A DNA stretch of 64,000 nucleotides from Sambucus nigra (taxonomy: Eukaryota; Streptophyta; Magnoliopsida; Dipsacales; Adoxaceae). Location of the stretch: the NCBI GenBank assembly GCA_949130495.1, contig OX422215.1:528533755-528597754 (forward strand). The letters run 5' to 3'. Positions within the stretch are counted from its first letter, which is position 1. Each line of letters opens with the position of its first letter. This document shows, in pieces, positions 11,765-22,212 of the stretch. The translations under genes and the position numbers were made by a program. The notes under the pieces are model-generated. The model was not told the origin of the DNA and ran no database searches. It saw only the letters and a list, made by a program, of their open reading frames with translations.

Positions 11765-13043
11765 GAGAATTTTGTAAATTGGTTCTTTGAAGACGGTGTT
11801 GACCGCTTGGAATTCTTTTGACGCATCATTGTTCCGTCCGTTCTTGGAGCCATTTTTGCCCCCGTTCTTTCCTCCTTCTTCTGGTTCTCAACTTTGTCAC
11901 TTCCCTTGGTATTGAGTTTAGCTCGACCATTTTCTCCTGTACTGAGGTGGGTGATATCCTCCACTTTAGCCTACTTTTTGATGCGAGCCATTCGGTCGTC
12001 AATAGTCATAGCCTCCTTCTTTGTCAGGGACTGGTAAAGAAGGGAAGAGATGGGTAGCCCAATTTTGAAAGAGGCCACTACCACTGGCTCCGAGCAATCT
12101 TTGACCTCGTTGAATAACTCCCAGTACCTCTTCGCGTAGTCTCAGAGTGTCTCTTGAGGCATTTTCTTCATTGTCAGTAAAGCATCCATCCTTTTGGGAT
12201 GGGAGCTTCTAGTGATGAATCGGGACGTAAAGAGCTCGGCCAGGGATTTGAAACTTCTGATGGACCGATGGGGGAGTCTTTCAAACCATTTTTGCACCAC
12301 ATCATGCAGGCTCGGGGGGAAAATACGGCACATCAATTCATCCCGGTGATTCCAGAGGGTCATAGCCTTCCGATATTACGTGATGTGATCGATGGGTTAG
12401 TCTTACCGTCATAAATCTTAAACCTTGGAATGGCAAATTTCTTGGGGGCTTCTTCTTCTTCGATTTCCCTCGTGAAGGGTGACTTCATCTGGGTTTTAAG
12501 AGCTCGCCTAGCGAGTTCTCTGGTCGATCTGGTATCGTGGTGGGCAGGATGTTGGTCCATTTCCCTGCGGACAAGATTTCATATGTTTTCGATGGTGCGA
12601 GTAGGGCTCTAGTAGAGGCGAGCTCTTCGCAGCTGCTTGCGGAGGTCATTGTCTGATTCGCCTTCCTCCATCTTTTGAGATCCTCGCCTGGGGCTCCTTC
12701 CTTGGCTGCGAGACTTTCTCGCTTGAGGGCTAGGAGTACGGTATGGACATCTCCTGTTATCATGATGGAGCTCTCTCTCCAGTCTTTCCAGTCTTCTTTT
12801 CAGGCGAGCGTTCTCAGCCTCGTGTTTGCGAGAAGACTCCCTTTGCTCGTGGAGCCTTGCCTCGTATGCATCAATCAGTCTAGATATCTGCATGGACCTC
12901 GATGGTCCTTGGCTTTTTCCTGAGGCTGGCCTTTCTAAACGAGCCCTTTGATCTTAACGTCGAACTTCAGACCTAATCCTGCAAGGAGCGGGTGGTTCTT
13001 GAATATCCCCTCCCCGGGGGACATTCCTGCTGTGACCAAACAT
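11765..13043 (-). pseudogene. Tat gypsy gag (broken)
   Basis: Minus-strand gag from an ATG at 13043, about 70 bases inside the 5' LTR. The N-terminal part has an Arg/Glu-rich coiled coil (LIDAYEARLHEQRESSRKHE), then an SR-rich basic stretch. Next comes the conserved retrotransposon gag core with FKIYDGKTNP, LHDVVQKWFERLPHRSIRSF and a TRSSHPKRMDALLT stretch. It is split over several frames, with a stop about 30 codons in and frameshifts near 12360-12480 and 12140. The same gag is found at 42253-43244 in a second gypsy copy. Gag forms the virus-like particle around element RNA. Confidence 0.85.
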
Positions 13044-13091
13044 CTTAAATTCCTTCCTTGGTGTCGGCTCTTCTCAGGGAAAGATGAACGG

Positions 13092-13109
13092 TTCCCACAG
13101 ACGGCGCTA
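13092..13109 (-). other. Tat gypsy primer-binding site
   Basis: The minus strand reads TAGCGCCGTCTGTGGGAA two bases inside the 5' LTR. The related element at 42188 reads TGGCGTCGTCTGTGGGAA, so the original start was probably TGGCGCCGTC. The tRNA that matches it was not determined. Confidence 0.7.
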
Positions 13110-13111
13110 AT

Positions 13112-13525
13112 TGTGGTGACAATTATTATGTAACACAAATAGATAAGAAAAAAGCGATCACCAAGTAGGAACAAGGAATGTAAAATGAAAATCACACAAC
13201 AAAGGATGTACGTGGTTCAGACAATATGTGCCTACGTCCACGGTGGTGCAGTCGATGTTATTTCTATATACTCCGGAGAGTGGTTACAGAGAATACAACT
13301 TGTCCCTTTGCCCCGGACCTAGGGTTTTATATATATACATGTACATTTAGGTAAGTGGGGATGATGGATTCCCCCACGTCTTCCATCTCTCCCTATAACC
13401 TCTCTATATGGGAACGTGAGAAGAGACCGAATCATATTCAGAATAAGAGGTGGGGGACCTGGACTTTGGGCCGCCAGAATTGGGCTACACGTCCAGGCCC
13501 ATGGTCTTAATTTTGGGTACCCACA
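13112..13525 (-). repeat. Tat gypsy 5' LTR
   Basis: A 414-bp LTR that drives the element on the minus strand. It has intact TGTGG...CCACA ends and is followed by the ATACA duplication at 13526-13530. It differs from the 3' LTR by about 16 substitutions plus a 3-base indel. Confidence 0.92.
13321..13337 (-). promoter_or_regulatory. TATA box of the Tat gypsy LTR
   Basis: The minus strand carries TATATATATAAAACCCT in the middle of the 5' LTR. The related LTR at 41774-42185 keeps TACATGTATATATTAAACCC at the matching place. This is the likely core promoter of the element. Confidence 0.6.
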
Positions 13526-13530
13526 ATACA

Positions 13531-14076
13531 GTCTCACCAAAACGGTTTTTACATGCAAACCTTTCATATCTAGTTTTATCACGCTTGGTTCGTTTTAAGG
13601 ACAGGATTGAAGTGAAACCATCCGACCAACATGTGATAAGACAAGTACAAAAATCAAACAAATCTATGCATGTGTGCGATAAAGTAAATCATGAGTCAAA
13701 CATGTAGGAAGTAACACTAAATTACTTCCTAATGACTCCAAACATTATAAAGCAAATTGATGACAAGATATATTGTCTCGAAACACTATCAAATAGTCAC
13801 ATGAATAAATGGAATGAAATTGTGACTTGGCTATTTTAAATGCTCATCCATAAAAGGTGTAAATACAAAAAATCTTGTTGTTCTTTTCTAATTTTTTTTA
13901 AATCTTTTTTATTTTTTTCCAAATAATTTTATCGAAATAAAATCTTATTGTATTTTTCAAATAAATTTATCAAAATAAAATCTAAAAGCAAAAATTTATA
14001 AAAACAAGATACATACTAGCAATAGGCAAATAATGTTGACATGAAAATCATCCTATGCTAGTAAGCAAGTTAAACC
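13531..14076 (-). other. Element A internal non-coding DNA (resumes after the gypsy)
   Basis: No gene seen. It continues the interior of element A exactly where 2799 left off, and matches 45957-46503 in copy 2. Confidence 0.7.
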
Positions 14077-15455
14077 TCAATCGTTAGGTGCAGAGGGGTT
14101 TTCAAAAGGTGGTAACAACTTATGAAAAACCTTCGTTAAATCTTGTGAAGTATTGACCAAAAACTTTACTTGCTCACCTAAATGTGCAAAATCCTTTCTT
14201 AAAAACTCCTTCTCTCCTAAATTTCTATTATACTTCTTCGTTTTCAAGGTCTCGGTGTACAAATCTCCAAACGCTTTTTGGAGCTCACTTTCATCTCCAC
14301 TTTCAATCTCGCATTTTTCTTCACTTGAAGAGCTCAAAACATCACTCTCGCATTCATGAGCGCAATTGTGGGACAAAGAGTGTGTGCTCACACAACTCGG
14401 AAAAGCAACATACTTCTCACCACTAGTCTTATCATTCTCACTTTCACTACTATCACTAAGTGTGGCGGGCATGGATACATTCTTTCCTTTCTTTCTAAGC
14501 CACGCAGGACACTCAAATGACTTATGCCCCTTACCCCCACATTCAAAGAAAGTCACGTTCTCAAACTCCTCCTCACACTCCTTATCCGAGTCACTCTCTT
14601 TTTCCCTCTCACTTCTTTCTTTGGCCTTTCCTTTCTTTTTATTTTTATCAAAAAATCTCTTTTCATTGAAAGAATTTTCTCTAGACATTTTGAGAAACTT
14701 TTTGAAATTTTTCACAAATAAGGCCAAATCATCATCGTCTCCCTCATAATCGGACTCACAAACTTTTTCTTTCTTTTTCTTAAAATGAGTTTTTAAAGCA
14801 ACGCCTCTATCCTTAGCCTTAATGGTTTGGGGAAACATGTCAATCTCATAGGTTTGAAGATATCCTACAGGTTCTTCCAACTTAAGTGATTTCAAATTTC
14901 CCAAAGAGTTCAAAATAGTGACTTTAGGAATAAAGCGTTTTGGAAGAGATCTCAAAATCTTTTTAACGACACGCGTGTTATCAATCACCTCACTCAAATT
15001 AAAACATGTGTTAACAATGTCCGACAAACGTGCATAAAAATCATCAAAGCATTCAGACTTGAACATGGTGATAGTCTCAAATTGGGTGGTCAAAATTTAT
15101 AACTTTGATTCTTTAACCGCATTCGTACCCTCATGTGTCAGTTTCAAAACATCCCATGCCTCTTTAGACGTGGTGCACATCATAATTTGGCGGAACTCAT
15201 CGGGAGTGACAGCTCCAGAAATAGCACTCAGACAACAGGAATTAAAATTAGACATTTTAAAATCATCTTCAGTCTAGACTGACACAGGTTTTAAAGAGGT
15301 GATATTATCAACGGTGACTGTGGGAGCTGTCCACCCAATTTCACAAAGCAACCAAACACGCTCGTCAACGGATTTTAAACAAGATTTCATACGAGCTTTC
15401 CGTAGGCATAATTAGACCCGTCAAAAATAGGCATCATATTAAATGATTGTTCCAT
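14077..15455 (-). pseudogene. Element A gag, copy 1 (SIRE-type copia gag)
   Basis: Minus-strand gag starting with MEQSFNMMPIFDGSNYAY at 15455, the usual start of plant copia gag. A UBN2-type core follows (DDFYARLSDIVNTCFNLSE, KKILRSLPKRF), then a Lys/Glu-rich stretch, a zinc knuckle and a coiled-coil tail ending at 14077. Damage: one base missing after YAY (near 15409; copy 2 keeps it), in-frame stops near 15275 and 15097, then an open stretch of 338 codons. The knuckle reads FFECGGKGHKSFEC, so its first Cys is Phe, while copy 2 keeps Cys there. Gag would coat element RNA. No pol follows. Confidence 0.85.
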
Positions 15456-15552
15456 TGGAAAAAATGCGAAAAAACACAAAATAGATTTAAAAAAAAATCA
15501 ATATCACACTATATTGCGGAAAATATGAATACGCGATAAAATAGCGCAACCC

Positions 15553-15564
15553 GCTCTGATACCA
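15553..15564 (-). other. Element A primer-binding site, copy 1
   Basis: The minus strand reads TGGTATCAGAGC three bases inside the 5' LTR. This is the standard plant copia PBS, complementary to the 3' end of initiator methionine tRNA. Confidence 0.9.
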
Positions 15565-15567
15565 ATT

Positions 15568-16705
15568 TAAAAAGTGCGTAAACGCGGTGTGTGATATCGA
15601 ATAAAAAATTATTCGCAAGTTTCCAAGTAAACCATTTTTTAATTAGACTCTATTTTTGAACCAAATAAATACAACCCCTAAACATGCGTTAAAATTAAGA
15701 AGATATTTAATTGAACACGATATTTCAATTAAATCCTAAAAACATGCATCTAGATGATTTATCAAATAACATAAAGTATGTGACACAACATATCAGGAAA
15801 AATCTCCGTAAAGGAAAACCATACTATTTTAAGTATAATTTGTAAAGAACGGTTACACGGATTATAATGAAAATAAGTGTGACATACGAAATACTTGCAG
15901 ATGTCGGTTCCGATGTCGTCAGCTGGAATCTCCCGAAAGAATTCCAGATGGGCAGCAATGAAGAAGATACCGGCTTCTCGACAAAATACTCCTCAATGAG
16001 TATAATAGATCATTTGGAGGTTTATGTTGTGCACGTGTCAATGGAAGAGAAGTGTGAATTTATAAGGGAAGATTAAAGCTCAAAAAACATCTTTAGGAAA
16101 ACATGGAGGAAGAAGAGCCGGATTTTTCTTAGCATGTTTCAAAAGTGGTTTAAAGTGGTGACAACATTTGACACAAAAATCATGCCAGAAACAGGTACCC
16201 CGAACCGGTTCGGGTGTACCGTGAACCGGTTCGCCCCCCGAACCGGTTTGGTCTGGATTCACAGAAAATCCTTGGAACATGGGGCTGAACACTTAGCATT
16301 TTTCAAGGATTTTTCTCCATTTTCAAAGAGCCATAACTTCTTCACCGTAGCTCGGATTGAGGTGTCGTGTCTTCCAGTATCTTCGTTCCGACGAGCTCTT
16401 CAACTTTTCGGTTGACTTAACCTCTGGATAGTGGCTGTAAAATTACCAAAATGCCCTTAAACATCCATATCTAGCTTTCTTTCACTGTTTTGATTACTCT
16501 TTCGTACCACTTGCATTTCGGGCCAAAAATTATGGAACGTGAAGTCATTGAGGTAGATGTGGGACATTTGATAGAGATGATGAATGCATGATTCCGGAAA
16601 TTCGAATTGAGACCGTCGTATGAGATCGTGCATAGATGTGCAAAATGTAGCAGCGTACGACATATAAAAATGTAAGATTATGGATATGAGAAATATGTCC
16701 TTACT
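15568..16705 (-). repeat. Element A 5' LTR, copy 1
   Basis: A 1138-bp LTR pairing with 566-1712. Its first dinucleotide is TA instead of TG and its last base is T instead of A. TATAA follows at 16706-16710. AACCGGTT occurs at 16203, 16224 and 16241. Confidence 0.88.
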
Positions 16706-16710
16706 TATAA

Positions 16711-17083
16711 AGCGCATGGATGAATTGACCTATTGTCACAAAACGCTATGAAATAGTCACATGGATAAATGGGATGAAATTATGACTTGGTCATCCTAAG
16801 TGTTCGTCCATAAATGGTGCAAACAAAATACAAAATTCTTTTTGGATTTTTCAAAAAATTTATCAAAATAAAATCTTTTGTATTTTTCAAAATTTGTCAA
16901 AAGCAAAAATTTGTACAAAAAGTACATGTCACAACGCTAGCAAACATAAATATCATGAAAGAAAAAACTACCGTATGACAAACATGCGAACACAATCATC
17001 TACATGATATAGCAAGAGAAGAATCATGTGCAAGCAAATGGGAATCAACAAGTCTACCATCTAGTGCCTTTAAAAGTGATTTC
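16711..17083 (-). other. Element B internal non-coding DNA
   Basis: No gene. It resumes the interior of element B after the A insertion and matches 49125-49509. Confidence 0.65.
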
Positions 17084-17875
17084 CTAACCCCAAACAGATG
17101 TGAAATGACATGTGGGGGCTTTAGGAACCACGTGAACACTAGACATAAACTTCTTAGGACTTCTTCTAAGATCAAAACATAACCTCCTAAGGTGACCTTT
17201 CCTACCACAATATGAACATGTGTAAACGGGTGGAATGACACCTATGGGTTGACCTTGTATGATGTCCTTACGAATGGTTGACCCTCTAAAACAAATAATG
17301 GTTTTGGCTTTAGGAACGGAAGCATTAGAACATGAATATCCATTACCACCACTATCAAACCTACTTGAGAGTGTCAAATAATTTTTTAACTTCAAAATTT
17401 TTTACTCAAGCAAAGAATTAGACTCTTCCAAAGACAAGGATTTCTTTTTCAAATTTTCAAATAAACTTGACAGTTTATCGCGTCTCAATTAAAACAAACT
17501 TATCCCTAAGAGTCTTTTCACGTGCCGTAAAATCATCGATTAATATTTTATCCTCGATGGCACAAACGAGAACCCTATTATTTTTTAAGTCCTCCAATTC
17601 TTTCTCTAAAACTAGGACTCTCTCATCACTCTCCTTTTTGGCAATTTTTAAAGAATCAAAATCAATACACAAATTACCAAAGTGCTCATGACAAATATCA
17701 CTTTGAGTTTGAAACGCTTGCAAATATTCAATCTTACTTTTAAAGAGAGAATTTACTTTTTTCAAAATTTAATTCTTTTGCAAAGTTTCAAATTCAAACT
17801 TTTACAATTTTTAGCATGGTCATGAACTTTAACAAACTCATCTCGATTAACACAGTCAACAGCATGAGGATCCAT
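17084..17875 (-). pseudogene. Element B partial gag: coiled coil plus zinc knuckle, copy 1
   Basis: Minus-strand frame from MDPHAVDCVNRDEF at 17875. A long coiled coil follows (for example KKESDERVLVLEKELEDLK), then a CCHC knuckle CSYCGRKGHLRRLC with all four ligands, and it ends at 17084. Stops after KRIKF (about 17762) and before LKLKNYL (about 17400), and a short deletion near 17480, break it. It matches only the C-terminal half of a SIRE-type gag; the UBN2 core present in element A is absent. It therefore looks like a truncated, RNA-binding remnant of gag, with no pol behind it. Confidence 0.7.
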
Positions 17876-17958
17876 CAAGAAAAACAAATCAGGAGAGGAA
17901 CGCAAATAACCACAAAAAAAATGGACCACAAGATCTACATAGTAAATTAGTGCAAAAG

Positions 17959-17970
17959 GCTCTGATACCA
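17959..17970 (-). other. Element B primer-binding site, copy 1
   Basis: TGGTATCAGAGC on the minus strand, three bases from the LTR start at 17974. Initiator-methionine-tRNA type. Confidence 0.9.
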
Positions 17971-17973
17971 ATT

Positions 17974-18686
17974 TGTAAAGGGAAAATAATCCCAAAGGGT
18001 GGTATTCACAAACTTCCAATTTCAAACCAATTTTAGTTCATTTCTAAAGCATGCAACTACGTGTCAATACAAATAAGATATAGCATGCGACACAATAATT
18101 CAAGAAAAATTCCCGATGGGAAAAACCTTTTATTTCTAGAAATTTGAAAAGTATACATGACCATTGACTTACATACAACCTGATAATCGCCCACAATTGT
18201 AACACGGTCTCTTCGTCAAACCTTCAAAGCAACGGCTAAAAATCTGCAGTGGTTCACGCGCAGCTATACCATAAGGATCGCAGCCCAAAAAAACTCCATA
18301 GAGACTCCTTCTATAATAGCATACATCTATCGGTTGTAGAGATCTCCGCACAAAGGATGAACAAAAGAAAAGCAGTGTTCTTGAATACCAAAACAATTCA
18401 CCAAAGCATATGGGATTTTTGTGAATTGAAAACAAAACGGGATTAAGCCCTAAACGAAGAAGTCAAAAGGATTCTGCAATTTTGCAATTTTCTGTCTTTC
18501 AAAACGCTGGGACTTCTTAATGAAAACGAAACAATTTAATGAGTATTTATACAAAATTGTACCGCCTCGGTATACGATCTCGTTCAAACGAGAAAGAGAT
18601 CTCACGTGAATGACATACGTAAACTTTGCGGAGTCTTTTTGATAAATAACTTGATATTCGGATCCGTCTTTGATGCTTGAATGTTC
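17974..18686 (-). repeat. Element B 5' LTR, copy 1 (shortened)
   Basis: It starts TGTAAAGGGAAAATAATCCC. Compared with copy 2 (50391-51335) it lacks about 235 bases between GACATACG and TAAACTTTGCG. Compared with the longer LTR at 43245-44266 both copies also lack about 75 bases at the right end, where the sequence passes into the Athila LTR. Confidence 0.75.
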
Positions 18687-18761
18687 TAGAATTACTTACA
18701 TGACCAACTTACACTTGAGCCGATATAAGCATGCACTAGAGAAACTTTTAAAGCCGCGTCA
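18687..18761 (+). repeat. Athila-like 5' LTR remnant, copy 1
   Basis: About 75 bases that match the end of the 3' LTR at 29960-30039: both contain CTTACACTTGAGCCGATATA and end AAAGYCSCKTCA. The rest of this LTR is not in the window. Confidence 0.65.
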
Positions 18762-18767
18762 AGTTTT

Positions 18768-18785
18768 TGGCGCTGTTGCTGACGA
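18768..18785 (+). other. Athila-like primer-binding site, copy 1
   Basis: TGGCGCTGTTGCTGACGA, six bases after the LTR end. Copy 2 has TAGCGCCGTTGCTGACGA at 51418. This resembles the TGGCGCCGTTGCC type of PBS described for Athila elements (aspartate tRNA). Confidence 0.65.
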
Positions 18786-18939
18786 TTTGGTAGGCATTTA
18801 GGTTAGGTCAAATTAAACAAAAATTTAACTCTAATTCTTAAAAAAAGGCCAAAAAAATCATAAAATCAAAAATTATTTTTTTTTTATATAGAATCTGTTA
18901 AATCCTTACACGCAAACTCCTCAATCCAATCCTACCAGA

Positions 18940-19878
18940 ATTCACGAGAATCCCGTTGTTGAGTACGATCTTGATAGCCCACACCCCCCAAATGCTTTAC
19001 ATTTTGGGGTTCCACCTCGTACACCACCCAACTCCATCATGAGTTCCCCGCTTAGTCACACACCTAGTGAGGCCAACGAGGAATTTGAATCGTTAAGAGA
19101 GAGCGCAATGTCAGATCACGTTAGTTACGGTACGGGTGAGGTTGAGTTACCATATCTCCTTATATGAAACCTCTTATATCCCGAGGGAACCCTCACTCTG
19201 GGACGAATTATATTCATGTATAATGCAGGGCAATTCCGTTTTTGCACGGGTGAGTTACCAGATTCTTCCCACCTTCCCTGACTTGGAGTCGGAAAAATCA
19301 TACCTCCACATCCGCGAGTTCAAAGAGGCGTGTGAAACTTTTAGCGATCAAGCGTGCACCCAAAACATCAATTGTCTAAAACGTTTTTCCTTCTCCCTGA
19401 AGGACAAGTCCAAGACTTGGCTAAGGTATTTGGCACCAAACTCTATAGGAACATGGAGATATATGCAAGCTAAGTTTATCTTGAAATTATTTCCCCTACA
19501 TCGAACCAACCCCATAAAAGCTCAAATTGAAACAATTAAATAACATGCTAATGAGCCTTTAGATAAATGTTGTGATCGGTTTAACGAGTTTCTTAATATG
19601 TGACCACACCATGGATTTGATAAGTGGAGACTTGTCTCCTTTATTCATCACACGCTCAAATTATGTTCCAAATAACTCGTGGAAACTATGTGCCAAGGGC
19701 AATTTATAGTGTTGGGTAAGGACAATGCCAAGTCTAATCTTAAGTATGTCGCCGAGACTACTTAAGCGTGGGAGACATCTAATCCAAATGCCCAAACCCA
19801 TCATTAACAAATGTCCACACTTCTTTAAGTGTCTGGACTCTAGCAGTTAGACAAAGAGGCCGACTTGAAACTTCAAAT
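18940..19878 (+). pseudogene. Athila-like gag, 5' part, copy 1
   Basis: Plus-strand gag fragment. The best stretch (19250-19543) contains LPTFPDLESEKSYLHIREFK and RFSFSLKDKSKTWLRYL followed by a KFILKLFPLHRTNPIKAQI stretch, the pattern of the Athila/gypsy gag core. Upstream lies a Pro/Ser-rich N-terminus. Several in-frame stops follow (TAA after the conserved block at 19543, then TGA and TAA). The CACTA element cuts it at 19879. Copy 2 keeps the uninterrupted sequence. Confidence 0.8.
19876..19878. repeat. CACTA target-site duplication (left)
   Basis: AAT, repeated at 24243-24245 directly after the element. The empty site in copy 2 (52472-52474) has a single AAT, as expected for the 3-bp duplication of CACTA transposons. 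Confidence 0.9.
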
Positions 19879-19900
19879 CACTACACCAAATCTGCCCATT

Positions 19901-20188
19901 TGTCAAGGTCATTGACCTTGACAAATTCACCTTGTCAAGGTCAATGACCGTGACATTTCGAGGCGAGACAACTTTTTTTGTCACGGTCGTGTCACGGTCA
20001 TTGACCTTGACACAAAACTCGCGTTTTGTGTCACGGTCGTGTCACGGTCATTGACCTTGACACGTTTGTCACGGTTTTAAACCGTGACAAATCCGTGACC
20101 CTTTTTAAAAAAATTTGTCACGGTCATTGACCGTGACAAGCCCGTGACAAATATTGTCACGGACTTGTCACGATCAATGACCGTGACA
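19901..20188. repeat. CACTA left subterminal palindromic repeats (7 units)
   Basis: Seven 23-bp units with arms TGTCACGGTCA and TGACCGTGACA around one base. They start at 19901, 19933, 19990, 20040, 20067, 20116 and 20166. Some arms carry AAGG for ACGG. In En/Spm, subterminal repeats bind TnpA; here the units are themselves inverted repeats. Confidence 0.85.
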
Positions 20189-20438
20189 ATTCTGGGCAGA
20201 ATTTAAAAAAAATCTGCTGGGTAGTATGGCCACCGCCACTGCCCAGCAGTATATTTGTACCTGTTATAGCAACGTTGCACCTGATCCAAACATCATATAT
20301 CCAACACAAACTAAAGATAATGCAAATATATATTCATGACAGTATAATCCAAATCTTCAAAGTAAAAATAATATACATGACGATATAATCCAAATATAAT
20401 TAAAATGGACAAACTTAAAAATAATGTTACTACATGTC
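20189..20438. other. CACTA 3' untranslated stretch
   Basis: No gene. It lies between the left subterminal repeats and the stop of the TnpA-like gene (minus strand) and would hold its 3' UTR. Confidence 0.4.
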
Positions 20439-22212
20439 TTAGATAAAACTGAGGAGGTGAGTAGGCCACACGACATACGAATTGACGCACCCACTAATAT
20501 ACGTCGTGCCGCATTGTTCGCGCAACCACAATAGGGAGTTCTCCTTCCCGGGTATGACATGCGTGACGAGCACCTTGGACTCCATCTCTTGAAGCACACG
20601 TCCATGGACTATTCCACCCTCGACGATGTTCGGGTCCCTCAACCCCCGCCCTATCCGCTGGCCATCAAATATGTCCAATATGAACACGCTCGGCCAACCA
20701 ATTGTCGATAATGGTCTGTTGGAGGGCGTCAAATAGGGAAGTGGATCGTCGAAGTACGAAGGTGTCGGTGATGAAGCAGCGAGGTCCACATCCTCGTCAT
20801 TCTGCGCCTCGTCCTCCCGCACCTCCTCCTCCACCGCCTTCTCCGTCCCTTTCCCTTTACCTTTCTCTTTACGGTCTCCACCCAACGTACGCTTCATGAA
20901 TGCGTACATATCTTGGACCGTCGCCTCCAAACGGGACAGCTTCGCGTCGTGTGAATCCACCGTTCGAGCCAACCCGGTGTCGCTCGTCTCCAATCCGATG
21001 ATCCTAGATTTGGCCACCCGCGAGCTCACTCCCCTTGTCCTCCCCTTGCGATCAGAGCCAAGCACTTGGCTGAGTGCGTCTGTGGACAAAGATGCCTTGT
21101 CGGCATCAGACTGCGACTCATGCACTTCCTTAAGCTTTGCCTGAAACGACAAAAAGCACATGATTAGTAAAATAAGTAAACTAAAAAATTATAACGTAAT
21201 TAAAAATAATTAAACTGTCGGATTACTTACAATCATGGCCGCGACACTCGGGGACACCTCCTTGTCCTTCCCCTTCTTCGTCCGAAGAGCCACATAAGTA
21301 TCGAGCCTATGTGGCTTACCCCCTGGCCCACTCCCTACCCCCTGAAATAAAATAAAGTAAAGTAAAATTAGTATCGGCCCCGCAAAGTAAAATAATATCC
21401 AATAATATATTTTTGTAGTTATAGATAAATTAAATATTACCTTCATCCTATGCTCCACCTCAGCGTAAGAGGTCCGGCCGGAGTAGTGCACGTCCGTCTT
21501 TTTAGCCCGATTTTCCCTCCCCGATTGGCGAGATGCCAATTGTCGATCCTCGAGCTCATTGTCAATGAACTTTTGCCATTGTGCCAATGAGATCGGCTCC
21601 TTGGGCGGGACGGATCCGCGCCATTGTAAAATGGTCTCTCGTGTTTTTCCAAAGTACCGTGTCCGCATATTTTTTTTCCACGTCTTGTGTTGCTCCCTCA
21701 ACTGCTCAAAGACGGAATCGCGTAGCTTTGGATCCAAGTTGAATTGTTCCTGTCCAACAAATACAATGTTAGTTGCGAATAAATATAAATATAAATATAA
21801 ATATAAATATAAATATAAATATAAATATAAATATAAATATAAATATAAATATAAATATAAATATAAATATAAATATAAATATAAATATAAATATAAATAT
21901 AAATATAAATATAAATATAAATTGAAATTGAAATATTCATATAAATATTACCTGTAGTGCCGCCCAAACAGCTAACTTGAGCTCATACGGCACCTCCTTC
22001 CAACTCATAAACCCCAGGCCGATGACCGTCTTTAGCAGCTCGAGGGATCTCGCTAAAAGCTCCGACTTGTTTTCGACGGTAATCCCAAATTTTCCATATT
22101 TGGGGAGCCTAGGGGCGGAGGAGCCCTCGTCGCCTCCGCTACCACCGAACCCAGACGACGACATCATCATAAACAGCATCATCATCTTCGCCCTAACATC
22201 TGAAGGAGACAT
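20439..22212 (-). CDS. TnpA-like protein of the CACTA element (Transposase_24 / Ptta-En-Spm type), four exons
   Basis: Predicted exons on the minus strand: 22212-21952, 21749-21441, 21341-21231 and 21140-20439. All introns have GT/AG ends, all junctions are phase 0, and the joined frame is open for 460 residues. Exon 1 has a Met-rich start, a Gly/Ser stretch and [16 protein letters not shown]. Exon 2 carries the family-like part: [51 protein letters not shown]. Exon 4 has a coiled coil ([20 protein letters not shown]), a Lys/Gly/Glu-rich acidic stretch and a C-terminal Trp/Cys part. In this family the protein binds subterminal repeats and assists transposition; it lacks the catalytic DDE transposase. 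The family is assigned by pattern from memory. The intact frame stands out in a window of broken genes. Confidence 0.75.
21779..21921. repeat. (ATAAAT)n hexanucleotide microsatellite in tnpA-like intron 1
   Basis: About 24 almost perfect copies of a 6-bp unit. It lies wholly in the first intron of the TnpA-like gene. Reading frames through it, of alternating Tyr/Lys or Ile/Tyr, are artefacts. Confidence 0.95.

Larger units (their letters stand above)
2800..13525 (-). mobile_element. Tat-lineage Ty3/gypsy retrotransposon with antisense ORFs
   Basis: A 10.7-kb element on the minus strand with order 5' LTR (13112-13525), PBS, gag, protease, RT, two RNase H domains, integrase, antisense ORFs, polypurine tract, 3' LTR (2800-3210). 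TSDs are ATACA at 2795-2799 and 13526-13530. Copy 2 of the duplication keeps the empty site at 45952-45956, which confirms both ends. The LTRs differ by about 16 substitutions and one 3-base indel (hand count, about 4%), so the insertion is not very recent. The second, archaeal-like RNase H after the usual one, and extra ORFs between pol and the 3' LTR, are features reported for the plant Tat lineage. Gag and pol are broken in several places. Confidence 0.93.
566..16705 (-). mobile_element. Gag-only SIRE-like copia element A, copy 1, carrying a nested gypsy
   Basis: Complete minus-strand LTR element. It has a 3' LTR at 566-1712, a 5' LTR at 15568-16705, flanking TATAA duplications (561-565 and 16706-16710), an initiator-methionine-tRNA type PBS at 15553-15564 and a gag pseudogene at 14077-15455. 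Without the nested gypsy the interior is about 3.1 kb and has room only for gag; no pol domain is seen. This is the architecture of a large derivative mobilised by an autonomous SIRE-type relative (inference). Copy 2 has the same interior without the gypsy. Confidence 0.85.
1..18686 (-). mobile_element. Non-autonomous SIRE-like copia element B, copy 1 (interrupted, left end outside window)
   Basis: Minus-strand copia-type element. Its 5' LTR is at 17974-18686, its PBS at 17959-17970 and a broken partial gag at 17084-17875. Its internal DNA is split by insertion of element A between 565 and 16706, with TATAA on both sides. The left part (1-565) is the continuing internal region, and the 3' LTR must lie left of the window. 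No protease, integrase or reverse transcriptase is visible, so the element probably depended on a relative for mobility. Confidence 0.75.

Noticed and set aside
14153..14749. Plus-strand Ser/Phe/Leu-rich frames, and the same at 46580-47148
   Set aside because: They are the reverse strand of the Lys/Glu/Ser-rich gag of element A.
17950..17975. Possible tRNA-related sequence GCTCTGATACCA repeated at several places
   Set aside because: It is the complement of the copia primer-binding site next to LTRs, not a tRNA gene.
19901..20188. CRISPR-like array of regularly repeated palindromes
   Set aside because: Spacing is irregular, the repeats sit at both ends of a CACTA transposon, and the genome is that of a plant.
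21559..21967. Frames of repeated Tyr-Lys (plus) and Ile-Tyr (minus)
   Set aside because: They come from the (ATAAAT)n microsatellite, which falls in an intron of the TnpA-like gene.
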